Origin: an uncultured Dokdonia sp.
GTDB lineage: Bacteria; Bacteroidota; Bacteroidia; Flavobacteriales; Flavobacteriaceae
Length of the DNA: 64,000 nucleotides
NCBI GenBank assembly: GCA_947503305.1
Contig: CANNDF010000001.1
Location: forward strand, 806,001-870,000
Reading direction: 5' to 3'
Position 1 is the first letter of the stretch, and every line of letters starts with the position of its first letter. Shown here piece by piece: positions 34,648 through 42,694 of the stretch. Both the position numbers and the translations under genes were made by a program. Under the pieces are notes generated by a model that was not told the DNA's origin, did not search any database, and was given only the letters and a program-made list of their open reading frames with translations.

Positions 34648-35487
34648 ATGAAAATTAAAAACATCTTTATCATTTTAACAGTATTTGTAGGAGTACTGGC
34701 CTATGGACAAGAAAAACCTACAATTGGTTTACAATCTATTAAAGCATTAAATCCATCAAAAGATTATATAGAAGCTGAGTTAACCTTTCAGAAAATAAAA
34801 AAGTTACTAGTCGATTCCAGAAGCTTTAGTGTTTTGGATAGAGAAAGTCTGGGTATAGTGCTCACGGAACAAGAAATACAGACTCAAATCAGCTCTATAA
34901 ATGCTCAGGTAATAGATCAGGGCCGAGTAGCAGGAGCCGAGAATGTCGTCGGAGGAAAACTTATTAATGTCGAATATCAGAAACTACTTGGATCTAAGTC
35001 ATTACGACGGGCAGCAGTAACTTTTTCATTGGATATTATTGATGCAGAAACCTCAGAAACATTGGAGACAGAAACCTTCAAGATAGGACTGCTTAATCTT
35101 AAAAATGTAGGAGGAGTCACAAATCAGGAAGCCTATAGCACGTCATTAAAACTAATGACAAAAAAAATACAAAATTTCCTCAATAAGTTTATCTCTAAAT
35201 CAATAGCCATACTATCCATAGAAGAACAAAAAAATGGAGTGGCTAAAATGATTTTAGTAAATACTGGAAAAGCAACAGGAGCAAAAAAGAACAATAAAAT
35301 AAGTATTTACGAACTGTCGACCATGAATATAGGAGAAAAAACAACCCAACGTGAAAAGTGGGTGGCAGATGTAAAAATAGAGGTAGTAGAAGGAGATGAA
35401 TTGTCTATTGCCAAAGTAACTAAAGGTGGCAAAGAACTTTTAGAAAAATTCAATGCGCAAGCAAAACTCATTTGTAAGTCTAAATAA
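34648..35487 (+). CDS. CsgG-like exported protein
   Basis: A 279-residue protein with a signal peptide (MKIKNIFIILTVFVGVLAYGQ). Residues about 40-165 resemble the periplasmic domain of CsgG-type outer-membrane factors: LLVDSRSFSVLDRESLGIVLTEQE, the GRVAGAENVVGGKL motif, and LRRAAVTFSLDIIDAETSE. No lipobox Cys is present and the membrane-spanning hairpins of true CsgG are not obvious, so I use 'like'. The C-terminal part is a beta-rich module (VAKMILVNTGKATGAKKNNKISIYEL). It starts a run of four exported proteins. Confidence 0.65.
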   Translation: MKIKNIFIILTVFVGVLAYGQEKPTIGLQSIKALNPSKDYIEAELTFQKIKKLLVDSRSFSVLDRESLGIVLTEQEIQTQISSINAQVIDQGRVAGAENVVGGKLINVEYQKLLGSKSLRRAAVTFSLDIIDAETSETLETETFKIGLLNLKNVGGVTNQEAYSTSLKLMTKKIQNFLNKFISKSIAILSIEEQKNGVAKMILVNTGKATGAKKNNKISIYELSTMNIGEKTTQREKWVADVKIEVVEGDELSIAKVTKGGKELLEKFNAQAKLICKSK

Positions 35488-35494
35488 TATGATT

Positions 35495-35950
35495 ATGAAA
35501 AAAAGTATTGCACTCATACTAATAGTTTTACTTGCTTCATGTGGTAGTACTAGCTATGGTAATTTTGATTCGGCTATGGTCAATTACGTGTCAAATAATG
35601 GACAACAATCCCTCACTGTAAGTAGTTCGCAGGTTGGAGGAAATCAAGATGAAGCCATTTTTTTTGCAAAAAGACTGGCATTTCAAAACCTGTTTTTCAG
35701 AGGAATTTCAAACTCTCCATTCCACAAACCTTTAATAGGAATCAATGAGCAAGAAGAAAGTAGAAAACACAAAGACTATTTAACCACTTTTTATAACCAA
35801 CGTATGGGGACATTCATTACCTATTCCAGCGAGTCGGTATCAAAAGTAAAAGGCGGAGGCAAATTAGCGAGGGTAGATATGACGATTAATATGCTGGCTC
35901 TAAAGAAGGATTTAGAAGAACATCAGATCATTAGAAAATTTGGATTATGA
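35495..35950 (+). CDS. Small lipoprotein of the CsgG-like cluster
   Basis: A 151-residue protein. I use the Met of MKKSIALILIVLLASC because it yields a clean lipoprotein signal; the longer frame starts inside the previous gene. The mature part (SSQVGGNQDEAIFFAKRLAFQNLFFRGI...) resembles small partners found next to CsgG-like genes, but I do not assign a family. It ends with an ATGA overlap with the next gene. Its location is probably the outer membrane. Confidence 0.6.
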   Translation: MKKSIALILIVLLASCGSTSYGNFDSAMVNYVSNNGQQSLTVSSSQVGGNQDEAIFFAKRLAFQNLFFRGISNSPFHKPLIGINEQEESRKHKDYLTTFYNQRMGTFITYSSESVSKVKGGGKLARVDMTINMLALKKDLEEHQIIRKFGL

Positions 35951-36879
35951 AAAATATAAAGTTAGCAGTAGCGATCATCCTTTTTGTCCTCCTACAGACA
36001 GTGGGTTCCAGAAAAGGATTAGCACAAAAAGATTGCAATCAAGGCAATAATCTTCAACCCAGTGTCATGGTCTTACCAAGAACTGTGCAAGGAGAAGATC
36101 TACGATCTATCATGGACGAACAACCCGAAGTGCGCTATGCCGTTTCCAAAATAAAACAAGCCTTCGATGATCGAGAATTCACAACCATGGATTTTGAAAC
36201 AACCCTGACGTCTATTACTAGGGATGAAACAGTAACCAAAGATTCACAAACAGAATTTAAGAATCGCCTATTTCGAAATATCCCTTCAGATATCATAGTA
36301 GAGATAGACGTAATTATGAACAATTCAGGAAAATTAAATCGAGCTACAGTCGTGCTGGAGGCAAATGTCACAGACAATGGAAATTCGATGGCAAGCGTGT
36401 CACTGGCTGGAAATTACTTTCAAACAGAAGATAAAATACTCTTGATAGGATCTGCCTTAAGAAAGGTAAACAAGGACTCCGAGAATAGTGAGCTGTTGAT
36501 TGATGAATTTTTAAGGAAGATTTATGAAAAATGGGGAGAAATGCACAATACCGGAAAATCGGTAAAAATGGAGTTCAGTCTTTCTCAAGACGCAACGATT
36601 ACAATGAATGATGAGGTGGCCTCCAGGGGAGAAAAGCTAAAATATGTAATCGAAGATTGGTTGGAAGAAACAGCTCTGGATAATTACTATGTGGTCACCT
36701 CAGTAACAGAAACGAAGTTGATCGTATCAGACTATAGATATCCCATACGTGATCCTAAAAATTGTACCAATATGACGGCACGAAAAATCGAACGGAAACT
36801 GGATCGGTTTTTTGATAAAATAAACCTCCCTGTAAAGTTTAATAATAGCCGAGGTTCCCTTTATATCAACATTTTATAG
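35947..36879 (+). CDS. Exported protein, DUF6175-like
   Basis: A 310-residue protein with an N-terminal signal peptide (MKNIKLAVAIILFVLLQTVGSRKGLAQ). Residues 35-45 (PSVMVLPRTVQ) and the alternating beta/helix body (FKNRLFRNIPSDIIVEIDVIMN) suggest a DUF6175-type protein. I am not certain of the family. It overlaps the upstream gene by four bases, so it is translationally coupled. Its periplasmic role is unknown. Confidence 0.5.
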   Translation: MKNIKLAVAIILFVLLQTVGSRKGLAQKDCNQGNNLQPSVMVLPRTVQGEDLRSIMDEQPEVRYAVSKIKQAFDDREFTTMDFETTLTSITRDETVTKDSQTEFKNRLFRNIPSDIIVEIDVIMNNSGKLNRATVVLEANVTDNGNSMASVSLAGNYFQTEDKILLIGSALRKVNKDSENSELLIDEFLRKIYEKWGEMHNTGKSVKMEFSLSQDATITMNDEVASRGEKLKYVIEDWLEETALDNYYVVTSVTETKLIVSDYRYPIRDPKNCTNMTARKIERKLDRFFDKINLPVKFNNSRGSLYINIL

Positions 36880-36889
36880 CATACGTATC

Positions 36890-37963
36890 ATGAAAAACAA
36901 AATAATCATAACGGTAGTTTTTCTTCTGATTACTATTTGGGGGATAAACGCTCAAAAGACGGAAGAAAATGAAGACAATCTCAACATATCTGTCGTTATC
37001 CCCGCACAAATAGACGGATTAACCTATGGGCAACTTTCAAAATTACAGTCAAAGATGTTGAGAATGGTCAGTAATTACGGAGTTGCAGGAGAAGGGTATA
37101 CCGATAAGTTTATCATATATCCAAAATTTGAAATATACGATCATAAAATCGTTGAAGGGATGAAAAATGTACATGTCCTGGATGTTGAACTCAATCTTAT
37201 TATTAAGGAAGTAAAGACAGGAAGTGTATACAGTGTGTTTAGTCAGGAAATAACAGGCGATGGATACTCCAAAAAAGAAGCTATAAATCAAAGTATCTCG
37301 CAAATAAAAACAAGAGGTGATAATATCAAGACCTTTTTACAAACAGCCAAAACAAAAATCTTAGACTATTATCGTGCTAATTGTGATCGATTATATGATG
37401 AAGCAAACACAATGGTCCGTCAAAAAAGATATAGCGAAGCCATTGCCTTACTCTATCCGGTACCAAAACAAGTAGGAGGAGACTGTTATCAAAAAATTCA
37501 GAGAAAACTGGACGAAGCCTATGACGGATACTTAAATAAGACCTGTGAAAAAAATCTGGTAAGAGCCAAAGCAGAAATTTCTAAAAACAATAAAGGAACC
37601 GCCTTGGAGATATTAGGATCTATAGAAGTAGAATCCAATTGTCATGAATCCGCACAAGAACTAAAATCAGAAATAGCAAAGAAAGAAGAGCAAAAAGGAA
37701 AACAAAAAGAAGATGTAGCTATAGTAAGTCCGCCAAATTCAGAACAGCGTGAAGAAAAGAAAGAAGTTGAAGCAACAACAGCATCCGCTACCAAAATAGC
37801 AGAAACCGATAAAGATAAACCACAAACGACAACACCTACCTCCGATAAAAAAGAGGGAACACGAAAAACAAAAAGAAGAGAACGAATGAAAGAAATTGCT
37901 CAAGTAGAGTTTAAACGTACACGACACCAAGGAGAAATAGATAGGGTCATCCGAGAAGGGTGA
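36890..37963 (+). CDS. Exported TPR-like protein, last gene of the operon
   Basis: A 357-residue protein with a signal peptide (ending near TIWGINAQ). Its first third (ISVVIPAQIDGLTYGQLSKLQSK) recalls the style of the preceding protein. A helical-repeat part (DRLYDEANTMVRQKRYSEAIALLYPVPKQVGGDCYQ...) with paired cysteines follows, and a Lys/Glu/Thr-rich disordered tail (KEEQKGKQKED...TPTSDKKEG) ends the protein with a strongly basic end (KTKRRERMKEIAQVEFKR). The gene ends the 30-38 kb operon, and a terminator follows 66 bp later. Confidence 0.55.
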   Translation: MKNKIIITVVFLLITIWGINAQKTEENEDNLNISVVIPAQIDGLTYGQLSKLQSKMLRMVSNYGVAGEGYTDKFIIYPKFEIYDHKIVEGMKNVHVLDVELNLIIKEVKTGSVYSVFSQEITGDGYSKKEAINQSISQIKTRGDNIKTFLQTAKTKILDYYRANCDRLYDEANTMVRQKRYSEAIALLYPVPKQVGGDCYQKIQRKLDEAYDGYLNKTCEKNLVRAKAEISKNNKGTALEILGSIEVESNCHESAQELKSEIAKKEEQKGKQKEDVAIVSPPNSEQREEKKEVEATTASATKIAETDKDKPQTTTPTSDKKEGTRKTKRRERMKEIAQVEFKRTRHQGEIDRVIREG

Positions 37964-38029
37964 TAGGGGGATTTTTAACATTCAGTAAGAGGGCCCTATG
38001 GTTATTAAATACACTTTCGTGAAAAAGAA

Positions 38030-38060
38030 AAAAGAGGCGCCACACAGTGATGCCTCTTTT
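38030..38060 (+). terminator. Terminator of the M48-ABC-CsgG operon
   Basis: AAAAGAGGC and GCCTCTTTT form a 9-bp stem with a 13-nt loop. The A- and T-rich flanks make it bidirectional. Confidence 0.75.
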
Positions 38061-38091
38061 ACCAGTAGGACTACAAAAGTTATACTTTATT

Positions 38092-38165
38092 CCCAATAAC
38101 GACAATTCATTACATACCACTTCAGTAATGTATCGTTTGTGCCTGTCTTGATCTTCCCAAGAACT
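38092..38165 (-). pseudogene. Remnant of the 3' end of an ssb gene
   Basis: The minus strand reads SWEDQDRHKRYITEVVCNEL, against SWEDQDGQKRYITEVVCNEL in the intact ssb 1,060 bp to the right. Over 74 bp there are no gaps and about a dozen mismatches, by my count near 84% identity. There is no start, no upstream SSB fold, and the stop codon at the original position is lost. The two copies are in the same orientation and bracket one gene. Confidence 0.8.
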
Positions 38166-38272
38166 CAGATTTTTAATAGTAGGTCCAAATTAAAATCACT
38201 CCATATATATTAAGAAAACCTTATCATGTTTTAACCTTTCCTTCAAGTTTTGATCATTGGTTATGGTCTATA

Positions 38273-39046
38273 TTGATTCTTCTAATCAACTCAATAAGAT
38301 CATTGTATAAATTACACATTTCTTTTTTCTTGTTTTTTATATTCCAATGTATCGTGGCACAAAGCATTACAGGAACTGTATATGATGATAAGTCAGTCAT
38401 CGCAGGAGTTTTGATTAAAAACCTAAGAACTGGAATAACTACTATTTCGGATTATGAAGGACGTTTTATAGTAGATGCAAAAGCATACGACTCTATTTCT
38501 TTTTATGTCTTTAACTATCAAGAAAAAACAATCATTATAAAGGAAGGGGTAGATTATAAAAATTTTGTAATTGAGCTTACGCATAAAGTAAACCAGCTGG
38601 ATGAAGTTTTTATAGAAAAGGAAATTTCATTTAAAGAAGATGCCTTTAATGAAGGGTATGAAAGTGCTTTAGCAAGACATATAAGATTATATCCAGAGCA
38701 ATATGAATTCAACTCAAACCCTAATAACAACTTAAACTTTGTCAATATTGGAAAACGACTATGGAGACTTATTAAGAAGAAAAAACCCCAACCCCCTCCT
38801 TTTATCCCTATAAGTTTAGAAGAATATATAGGTGTTTTTAGAGAAGATACTATTATAAATGACAGGTTCTTAATAGAGACTGTAAAAATCCCCCTTGAAT
38901 TTAAACCTTTGTTTATTGATTTTTGCCTTTCAAAAAATGTAGATTCAAAACTTCTCAAAGAAAAGAATAAACTTATATTGATACAGACATTTATTGACCT
39001 TGGAGAAGAGTTCTTAGAACTATTACAAACGAAAGTAGATGATTAA
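38273..39046 (+). CDS. Exported protein with carboxypeptidase-regulatory-like domain
   Basis: A 257-residue protein with a signal peptide (ending near FQCIVAQ). Residues 30-100 are a CarboxypepD_reg-like beta-sandwich (SITGTVYDDKSVIAGVLIKNLRTGITTISDYEGRFIVDA), as in the N-terminal part of many bacteroidetal SusC-like proteins. The remainder is charged, with a KKKKPQPPPF stretch, and has no known family. It lies between the ssb remnant and the intact ssb gene, so it may have been captured in that duplication. Confidence 0.7.
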   Translation: MILLINSIRSLYKLHISFFLFFIFQCIVAQSITGTVYDDKSVIAGVLIKNLRTGITTISDYEGRFIVDAKAYDSISFYVFNYQEKTIIIKEGVDYKNFVIELTHKVNQLDEVFIEKEISFKEDAFNEGYESALARHIRLYPEQYEFNSNPNNNLNFVNIGKRLWRLIKKKKPQPPPFIPISLEEYIGVFREDTIINDRFLIETVKIPLEFKPLFIDFCLSKNVDSKLLKEKNKLILIQTFIDLGEEFLELLQTKVDD

Positions 39047-39087
39047 CTTTCAGTATATATTTTTGTCTTGAGCGCATTAAAATTAAT

Positions 39088-39117
39088 AAAAGAGACATCT
39101 TATAAGACATCTCTTTT
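39088..39117. terminator. Bidirectional terminator between convergent genes
   Basis: AAAAGAGA pairs with TCTCTTTT, and the inner TCTTATAAGA is self-complementary; two CA/CA mismatches interrupt the stem. It separates the 38.3-kb gene and ssb, which end toward each other. Confidence 0.6.
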
Positions 39118-39138
39118 ATGTATTCTAAAAATTGTATG

Positions 39139-39477
39139 CTATGACTTATTACCCAATAACAATAACTCATTACAAACAACCTCAGTAATATATCTTTTTT
39201 GTCCGTCCTGATCTTCCCAAGAACGATTGGTCAGCTTTCCTTCGATAGCAATTTCTTGCCCTTTTTGGACATAGTTTTCTACAATAGTTACAAGGCCACC
39301 TCGTACAACAACATTATGCCAGTATGCTCGTTCTACTTTTACACCATCTTTGTCTTTATAACTATCATCAGTAGCCATAGAAAATTTTGCCATTTTGTTA
39401 CCATCTTCAAAAGTGATGATTTCTGGTTCTTGTCCTAAACGTCCAATTAATTGTACTTTGTTTCTAAGTGCATTCAT
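39139..39477 (-). CDS. ssb: Single-stranded DNA-binding protein
   Basis: A 112-residue OB-fold protein: MNALRNKVQLIGRLGQEPEI, KMAKFSMATDDSYKD, ERAYWHNVVVRGGLVTIVENYVQKGQEIAIEGKL and SWEDQDGQKRYITEVVCNEL. I use the third Met (MNALRNKVQ) because Bacteroidota SSBs normally start there; two in-frame Mets lie 1-2 codons upstream. It lacks the acidic C-terminal tip of housekeeping SSB (ends LLLLGNKS), so it is the short form, often used in recombination or mobile-element contexts. Two palindromes in its upstream region suggest regulation. Confidence 0.92.
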   Translation of the reverse strand: MNALRNKVQLIGRLGQEPEIITFEDGNKMAKFSMATDDSYKDKDGVKVERAYWHNVVVRGGLVTIVENYVQKGQEIAIEGKLTNRSWEDQDGQKRYITEVVCNELLLLGNKS

Positions 39478-39495
39478 AATCATGTGTTTTTGTCT

Positions 39496-39553
39496 TTCTG
39501 GAGTATGTCCAGAAAATTAGTTATTGTTTTTACATCTTCAGGTTCGTCCTGAA
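39496..39553 (-). promoter_or_regulatory. Two palindromes upstream of ssb
   Basis: TTCTGGA-N5-TCCAGAA (39496-39514) and TTCAGG-N5-CCTGAA (39537-39553) are similar inverted repeats with the same 5-nt spacer, centred 40 bp apart, about four helical turns. They sit just before the ssb start. Both look like half-sites for one dimeric regulator, possibly a DNA-damage repressor. This is inference. Confidence 0.5.
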
Positions 39554-39653
39554 AAGCTCCGTCCATATCATATATAAATAGATGTTGATACTTGAACAAT
39601 GCAAACTTACCCAGAAGCAATATCAGGATTCGGTTACTAAATAATTACTTTCG

Positions 39654-39681
39654 TTTACAAATGTTTGTAGTCGTTTGTAAA
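39654..39681. repeat. Inverted repeat TTTACAAA/TTTGTAAA
   Basis: 8-bp arms with a 12-nt spacer lie in the divergent gap between ssb and the eCIS cluster; the spacer contains an additional half-site-like TTTGTAG. The rest of the 470-bp gap is AT-rich and shows no perfect promoter box or RNA gene. The repeat could be an operator for either direction. Confidence 0.35.
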
Positions 39682-39952
39682 TGATTAAAAAAGCAAATTT
39701 TAAATAGCATAAAAATAATAATCGAGTTAATATCTCTCTTTTTAAAAAGAAGTATAAATACGTCTTTGATTGTACAAATTCAGGTATAAGTACGTGATTT
39801 TAAATACAGATTTATTTTTAAACTTGTCTCCCTAGAATATATTTCTTAATTATGTAAATTATGTAAGACATTTCTTACTTTATATAGCCTATAAGCTTAT
39901 ATGTAAGTATGACCCTTATAATTAGCTTTTAGAGCGATTAAAAAAATCTATA

Positions 39953-41800
39953 ATGCATAAGTCCAAAATTATAGTTTTACTATTGTACGTGGTACTGACA
40001 TTATGTTGGGATGGTCATCTTGGAACACCACTATATGCACAAGACTCTACTGCTACAGAGAAAGAAGACCCCAAAAAAGATCTAAAATTTATAGAGAAAC
40101 TATTATCATTTAAAAATTTTTTTCATCATAGTGATTCTACAAAACTTGCCAAAAGATATATTCGTTGGCATCAAAAACTAACAAGAGGAAAAAAAAACTA
40201 CCGTTATAAAATCCCTCGCGATAGCCTCAAAAACTTACTACCTTATTTACGCTATAATGATAATGAACTCACTCATGAAGTTTTAGGATGGTATCCTTCG
40301 TGGGAAAAAGACTTACACAAAACCTTAAACTATTCACTCTTATCGACAGTTGCCTATTTTTCATACGAGGTAAACCCAAAAACTGGAGAAGCAGATAGTA
40401 TCGGGGATTGGTCTACAACGCCAGTGATAGATTCTCTTCATAAATATGATAAAAAAATACTGCTCACAGTTACAAATTTTGGGAATAAAAAAAATAGAGA
40501 GTTTTTAAAAAATCCAGCAGCGGGAGATACTCTTATTAAAAGAGCCATACAGTTATTAAAAGAGCGTAATGCACATGGAGTGTGTATAGATTTTGAAGGA
40601 GTTACAAAATCACAAAGGAAGAACTTTAATAGTTTTATTGCTTTTTTTAGTCAAGAACTTAAAAAAGCAAATCAAGACTATTTGGTTTATCTCACTGTTC
40701 CAGCAGTAGACTGGAATAAGTATCTGGATTTTGAAGTTCTAATTCCTGTAGTAGATCAATTTGCAATCATGGGATATGATTATTATGGATCTACAAGCAA
40801 AGTAGCAGGACCTGCAGCTCCTTTAAACAGCGGAAAAATTTGGGATCCATTTAATTTGACCACCTCTGTAGATTATTATCTGGCTAATCATGTCCCTCCA
40901 TCACAACTTATTCTCGCATTACCTTTCTATGGAAACATATGGAATACTAAGACTGGCCAACTAGGCTCTAGAGCAGACTCATATGTAGGAGCACGTAGCT
41001 ATGATTATATCAAATATGAAATGGATAAAGTGCCAGAGATAAAGGAACAATATGATTCTATAAGTCAAAGCTCATGGTATAGTTATGTAATAAAAGGCGA
41101 TTCTAAGAAAGGAAAAAGACAATTTAGACAGCTTTGGTTTGATAGTGATACCACGATGGCGACCAAGTTAGATTTTATCAAAGAGCGAAATCTTAACGGC
41201 CTTGGAATTTGGGCATTGGGATACAATAAAAAATACCAGAATTATTGGAAGGTTATTGAAAAATCATTCAGCAAACCCGATATAGATAGCAGTTCATTAC
41301 GTCCTTATGTATTAAAATATCCAGACTCTATTGTGGTCGTTGTAGTAGATACAACAAAAGCACAAATTGAATCAGAAAAGAAACCAGAAGAAGAAAAAAA
41401 GGATGAAGGGGAAGAAGAGGCTGAGGAAGAAGAAGTATCTCCTTTTTGGGAAGGGCTTTCAGATTTTTGGGATACCCTTACCGATATCAATGGAATGCTT
41501 AAAAAAGTATCAGACAACAGGTCACTCCTTCTATTTGCTTTAGGTTTTGTTGTGTTTTTTGGAGGAGTAGGTTTTGTCATTGCCATGTTTAAACCAGATA
41601 CCCGTAAGTTTTTCTTTAATAGCAGAGCATATACGTTTTATTATGTGTTTATCATATTAGGAATTCTAATCATATGCTTGCGATATATACACTCTATCGA
41701 AGACCCTTCCATGATTTTATTGTTTGGATTTATTGCAGGAGCTGTAGTGATATATGTGGTGAGTAGGTATGTACAAAAAGCAAAACGAGACTTGCCATGA
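39953..41800 (+). CDS. Membrane-anchored GH18-like protein at the head of the eCIS cluster
   Basis: A 615-residue protein with a signal peptide (ending near LYAQ). Residues 110-440 form a glycoside hydrolase 18-like barrel: HEVLGWYPSWEKD, KKILLTVTNFG, the catalytic strand HGVCIDFEG (Asp213, Glu215), DQFAIMGYDYYG, LILALPFYGNIW and LNGLGIWALGYNK. The first Asp of the family's DGxDxDxE is replaced by His, but the catalytic Glu is kept. An acidic linker (KKPEEEKKDEGEEEAEEEE) leads to three membrane helices (LLLFALGFVVFFGGVGFVIAM and two more). Known eCIS particles leave cells by lysis; a membrane-linked wall- or glycan-acting protein may help release or anchoring. This role is inferred from position. 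Confidence 0.8.
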   Translation: MHKSKIIVLLLYVVLTLCWDGHLGTPLYAQDSTATEKEDPKKDLKFIEKLLSFKNFFHHSDSTKLAKRYIRWHQKLTRGKKNYRYKIPRDSLKNLLPYLRYNDNELTHEVLGWYPSWEKDLHKTLNYSLLSTVAYFSYEVNPKTGEADSIGDWSTTPVIDSLHKYDKKILLTVTNFGNKKNREFLKNPAAGDTLIKRAIQLLKERNAHGVCIDFEGVTKSQRKNFNSFIAFFSQELKKANQDYLVYLTVPAVDWNKYLDFEVLIPVVDQFAIMGYDYYGSTSKVAGPAAPLNSGKIWDPFNLTTSVDYYLANHVPPSQLILALPFYGNIWNTKTGQLGSRADSYVGARSYDYIKYEMDKVPEIKEQYDSISQSSWYSYVIKGDSKKGKRQFRQLWFDSDTTMATKLDFIKERNLNGLGIWALGYNKKYQNYWKVIEKSFSKPDIDSSSLRPYVLKYPDSIVVVVVDTTKAQIESEKKPEEEKKDEGEEEAEEEEVSPFWEGLSDFWDTLTDINGMLKKVSDNRSLLLFALGFVVFFGGVGFVIAMFKPDTRKFFFNSRAYTFYYVFIILGILIICLRYIHSIEDPSMILLFGFIAGAVVIYVVSRYVQKAKRDLP

Positions 41801-42111
41801 CAAAAGCAAGTTTAAAAGATATAAAAGAAGAAGAAGGGAAGTTAAAAAAACTCCTTAAAGCAATCAAAAAGATCATTGCTGGAGAGTTTTTATGGCTATT
41901 ATTTATAGCCATTATAAGTATCCCGATAGCACTAGCCATTCGTTATCTCTTTCTTAAATATGCCACAGAAGCTATGATAGAAACAATAGTTTACATACTC
42001 GAAGGGAATTCCATATTGGTAGGAAGTTATGCATTAAGTGTAGTAGGAATTTATTTTTCAAGAGCAATTGTAGGCGCTATAAAAACAGTAGTAGAAAAAT
42101 CAGAATCATAA
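41797..42111 (+). CDS. Small membrane protein of the eCIS cluster
   Basis: A 104-residue protein with a basic N-terminal helix (LKDIKEEEGKLKKLLKAIKK) and two predicted membrane helices (EFLWLLFIAIISIPIALAIRYLF and ILVGSYALSVVGIYFSRAIVGAI). It overlaps the GH18-like gene by four bases (ATGA), so the two are coupled. I know no family. The small size, two helices and coupling recall holin-type or accessory membrane proteins, but no such assignment is justified. Confidence 0.6.
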   Translation: MTKASLKDIKEEEGKLKKLLKAIKKIIAGEFLWLLFIAIISIPIALAIRYLFLKYATEAMIETIVYILEGNSILVGSYALSVVGIYFSRAIVGAIKTVVEKSES

Positions 42112-42114
42112 AGT

Positions 42115-42693
42115 ATGATCGCAAAAACTCTCACATTCATTACACAAATTCTTAATCAAGAATTGAAGATGTCCTATGGAATAAATGACCTTGTTGTAGC
42201 GAGTAGTCTTGTTAATCCAGATGGGAGTAGTCCTGATACTGCAGAAAATAAGATTGTGGTTTCTATCATAAATATAGAACGGGAAACAAGCATGCCTACG
42301 ACCACTTACATTAAAGATGGGAATAAGAATTATGGAAGCGTAGCCCCATCACTTCATTTGAACCTTTATTTACTAGTATCTGCCAATTATAATTCTAGTA
42401 ATTATTTAGAAGCAAATAAAATGCTTTCTACAGTCATCGGTATCCTTCAGGCAAATCCACTCTTTACAAAACAAAACTATCCAAATATGCAAGAACCATT
42501 AGAGAAACTCACCTTTGAGATCTTTAATGTTCCTATCAATGAATTGAGTCATATCTGGAGTGGGATAGGAGCAAAATATGTGCCATCAATTATATATAAA
42601 ACACGAATGGTAACTATCCAAAATGCGATCATTAAGAAAGCGGTTCCAGGTATCACAGGTCTTGGAAACGAAGGAAAACCTAAAAAGAAATAA
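42115..42693 (+). CDS. eCIS cap/tail terminator protein, DUF4255 (Pvc16-like)
   Basis: A 192-residue protein with the Pvc16/DUF4255 pattern: MIAKTLTFITQILNQELK at the start, KIVVSIINIERETSMPT, PSLHLNLYLLVSANYNSSNYLEANKMLSTVIGILQANPLF, LSHIWSGIGAKYVPSIIYKTRMV. In the Photorhabdus and Serratia particles this protein caps the distal end of sheath and tube. It starts three bases after the small membrane protein, which ties the membrane genes and the particle genes into one transcript. Confidence 0.87.
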   Translation: MIAKTLTFITQILNQELKMSYGINDLVVASSLVNPDGSSPDTAENKIVVSIINIERETSMPTTTYIKDGNKNYGSVAPSLHLNLYLLVSANYNSSNYLEANKMLSTVIGILQANPLFTKQNYPNMQEPLEKLTFEIFNVPINELSHIWSGIGAKYVPSIIYKTRMVTIQNAIIKKAVPGITGLGNEGKPKKK

Positions 42694-42694
42694 G

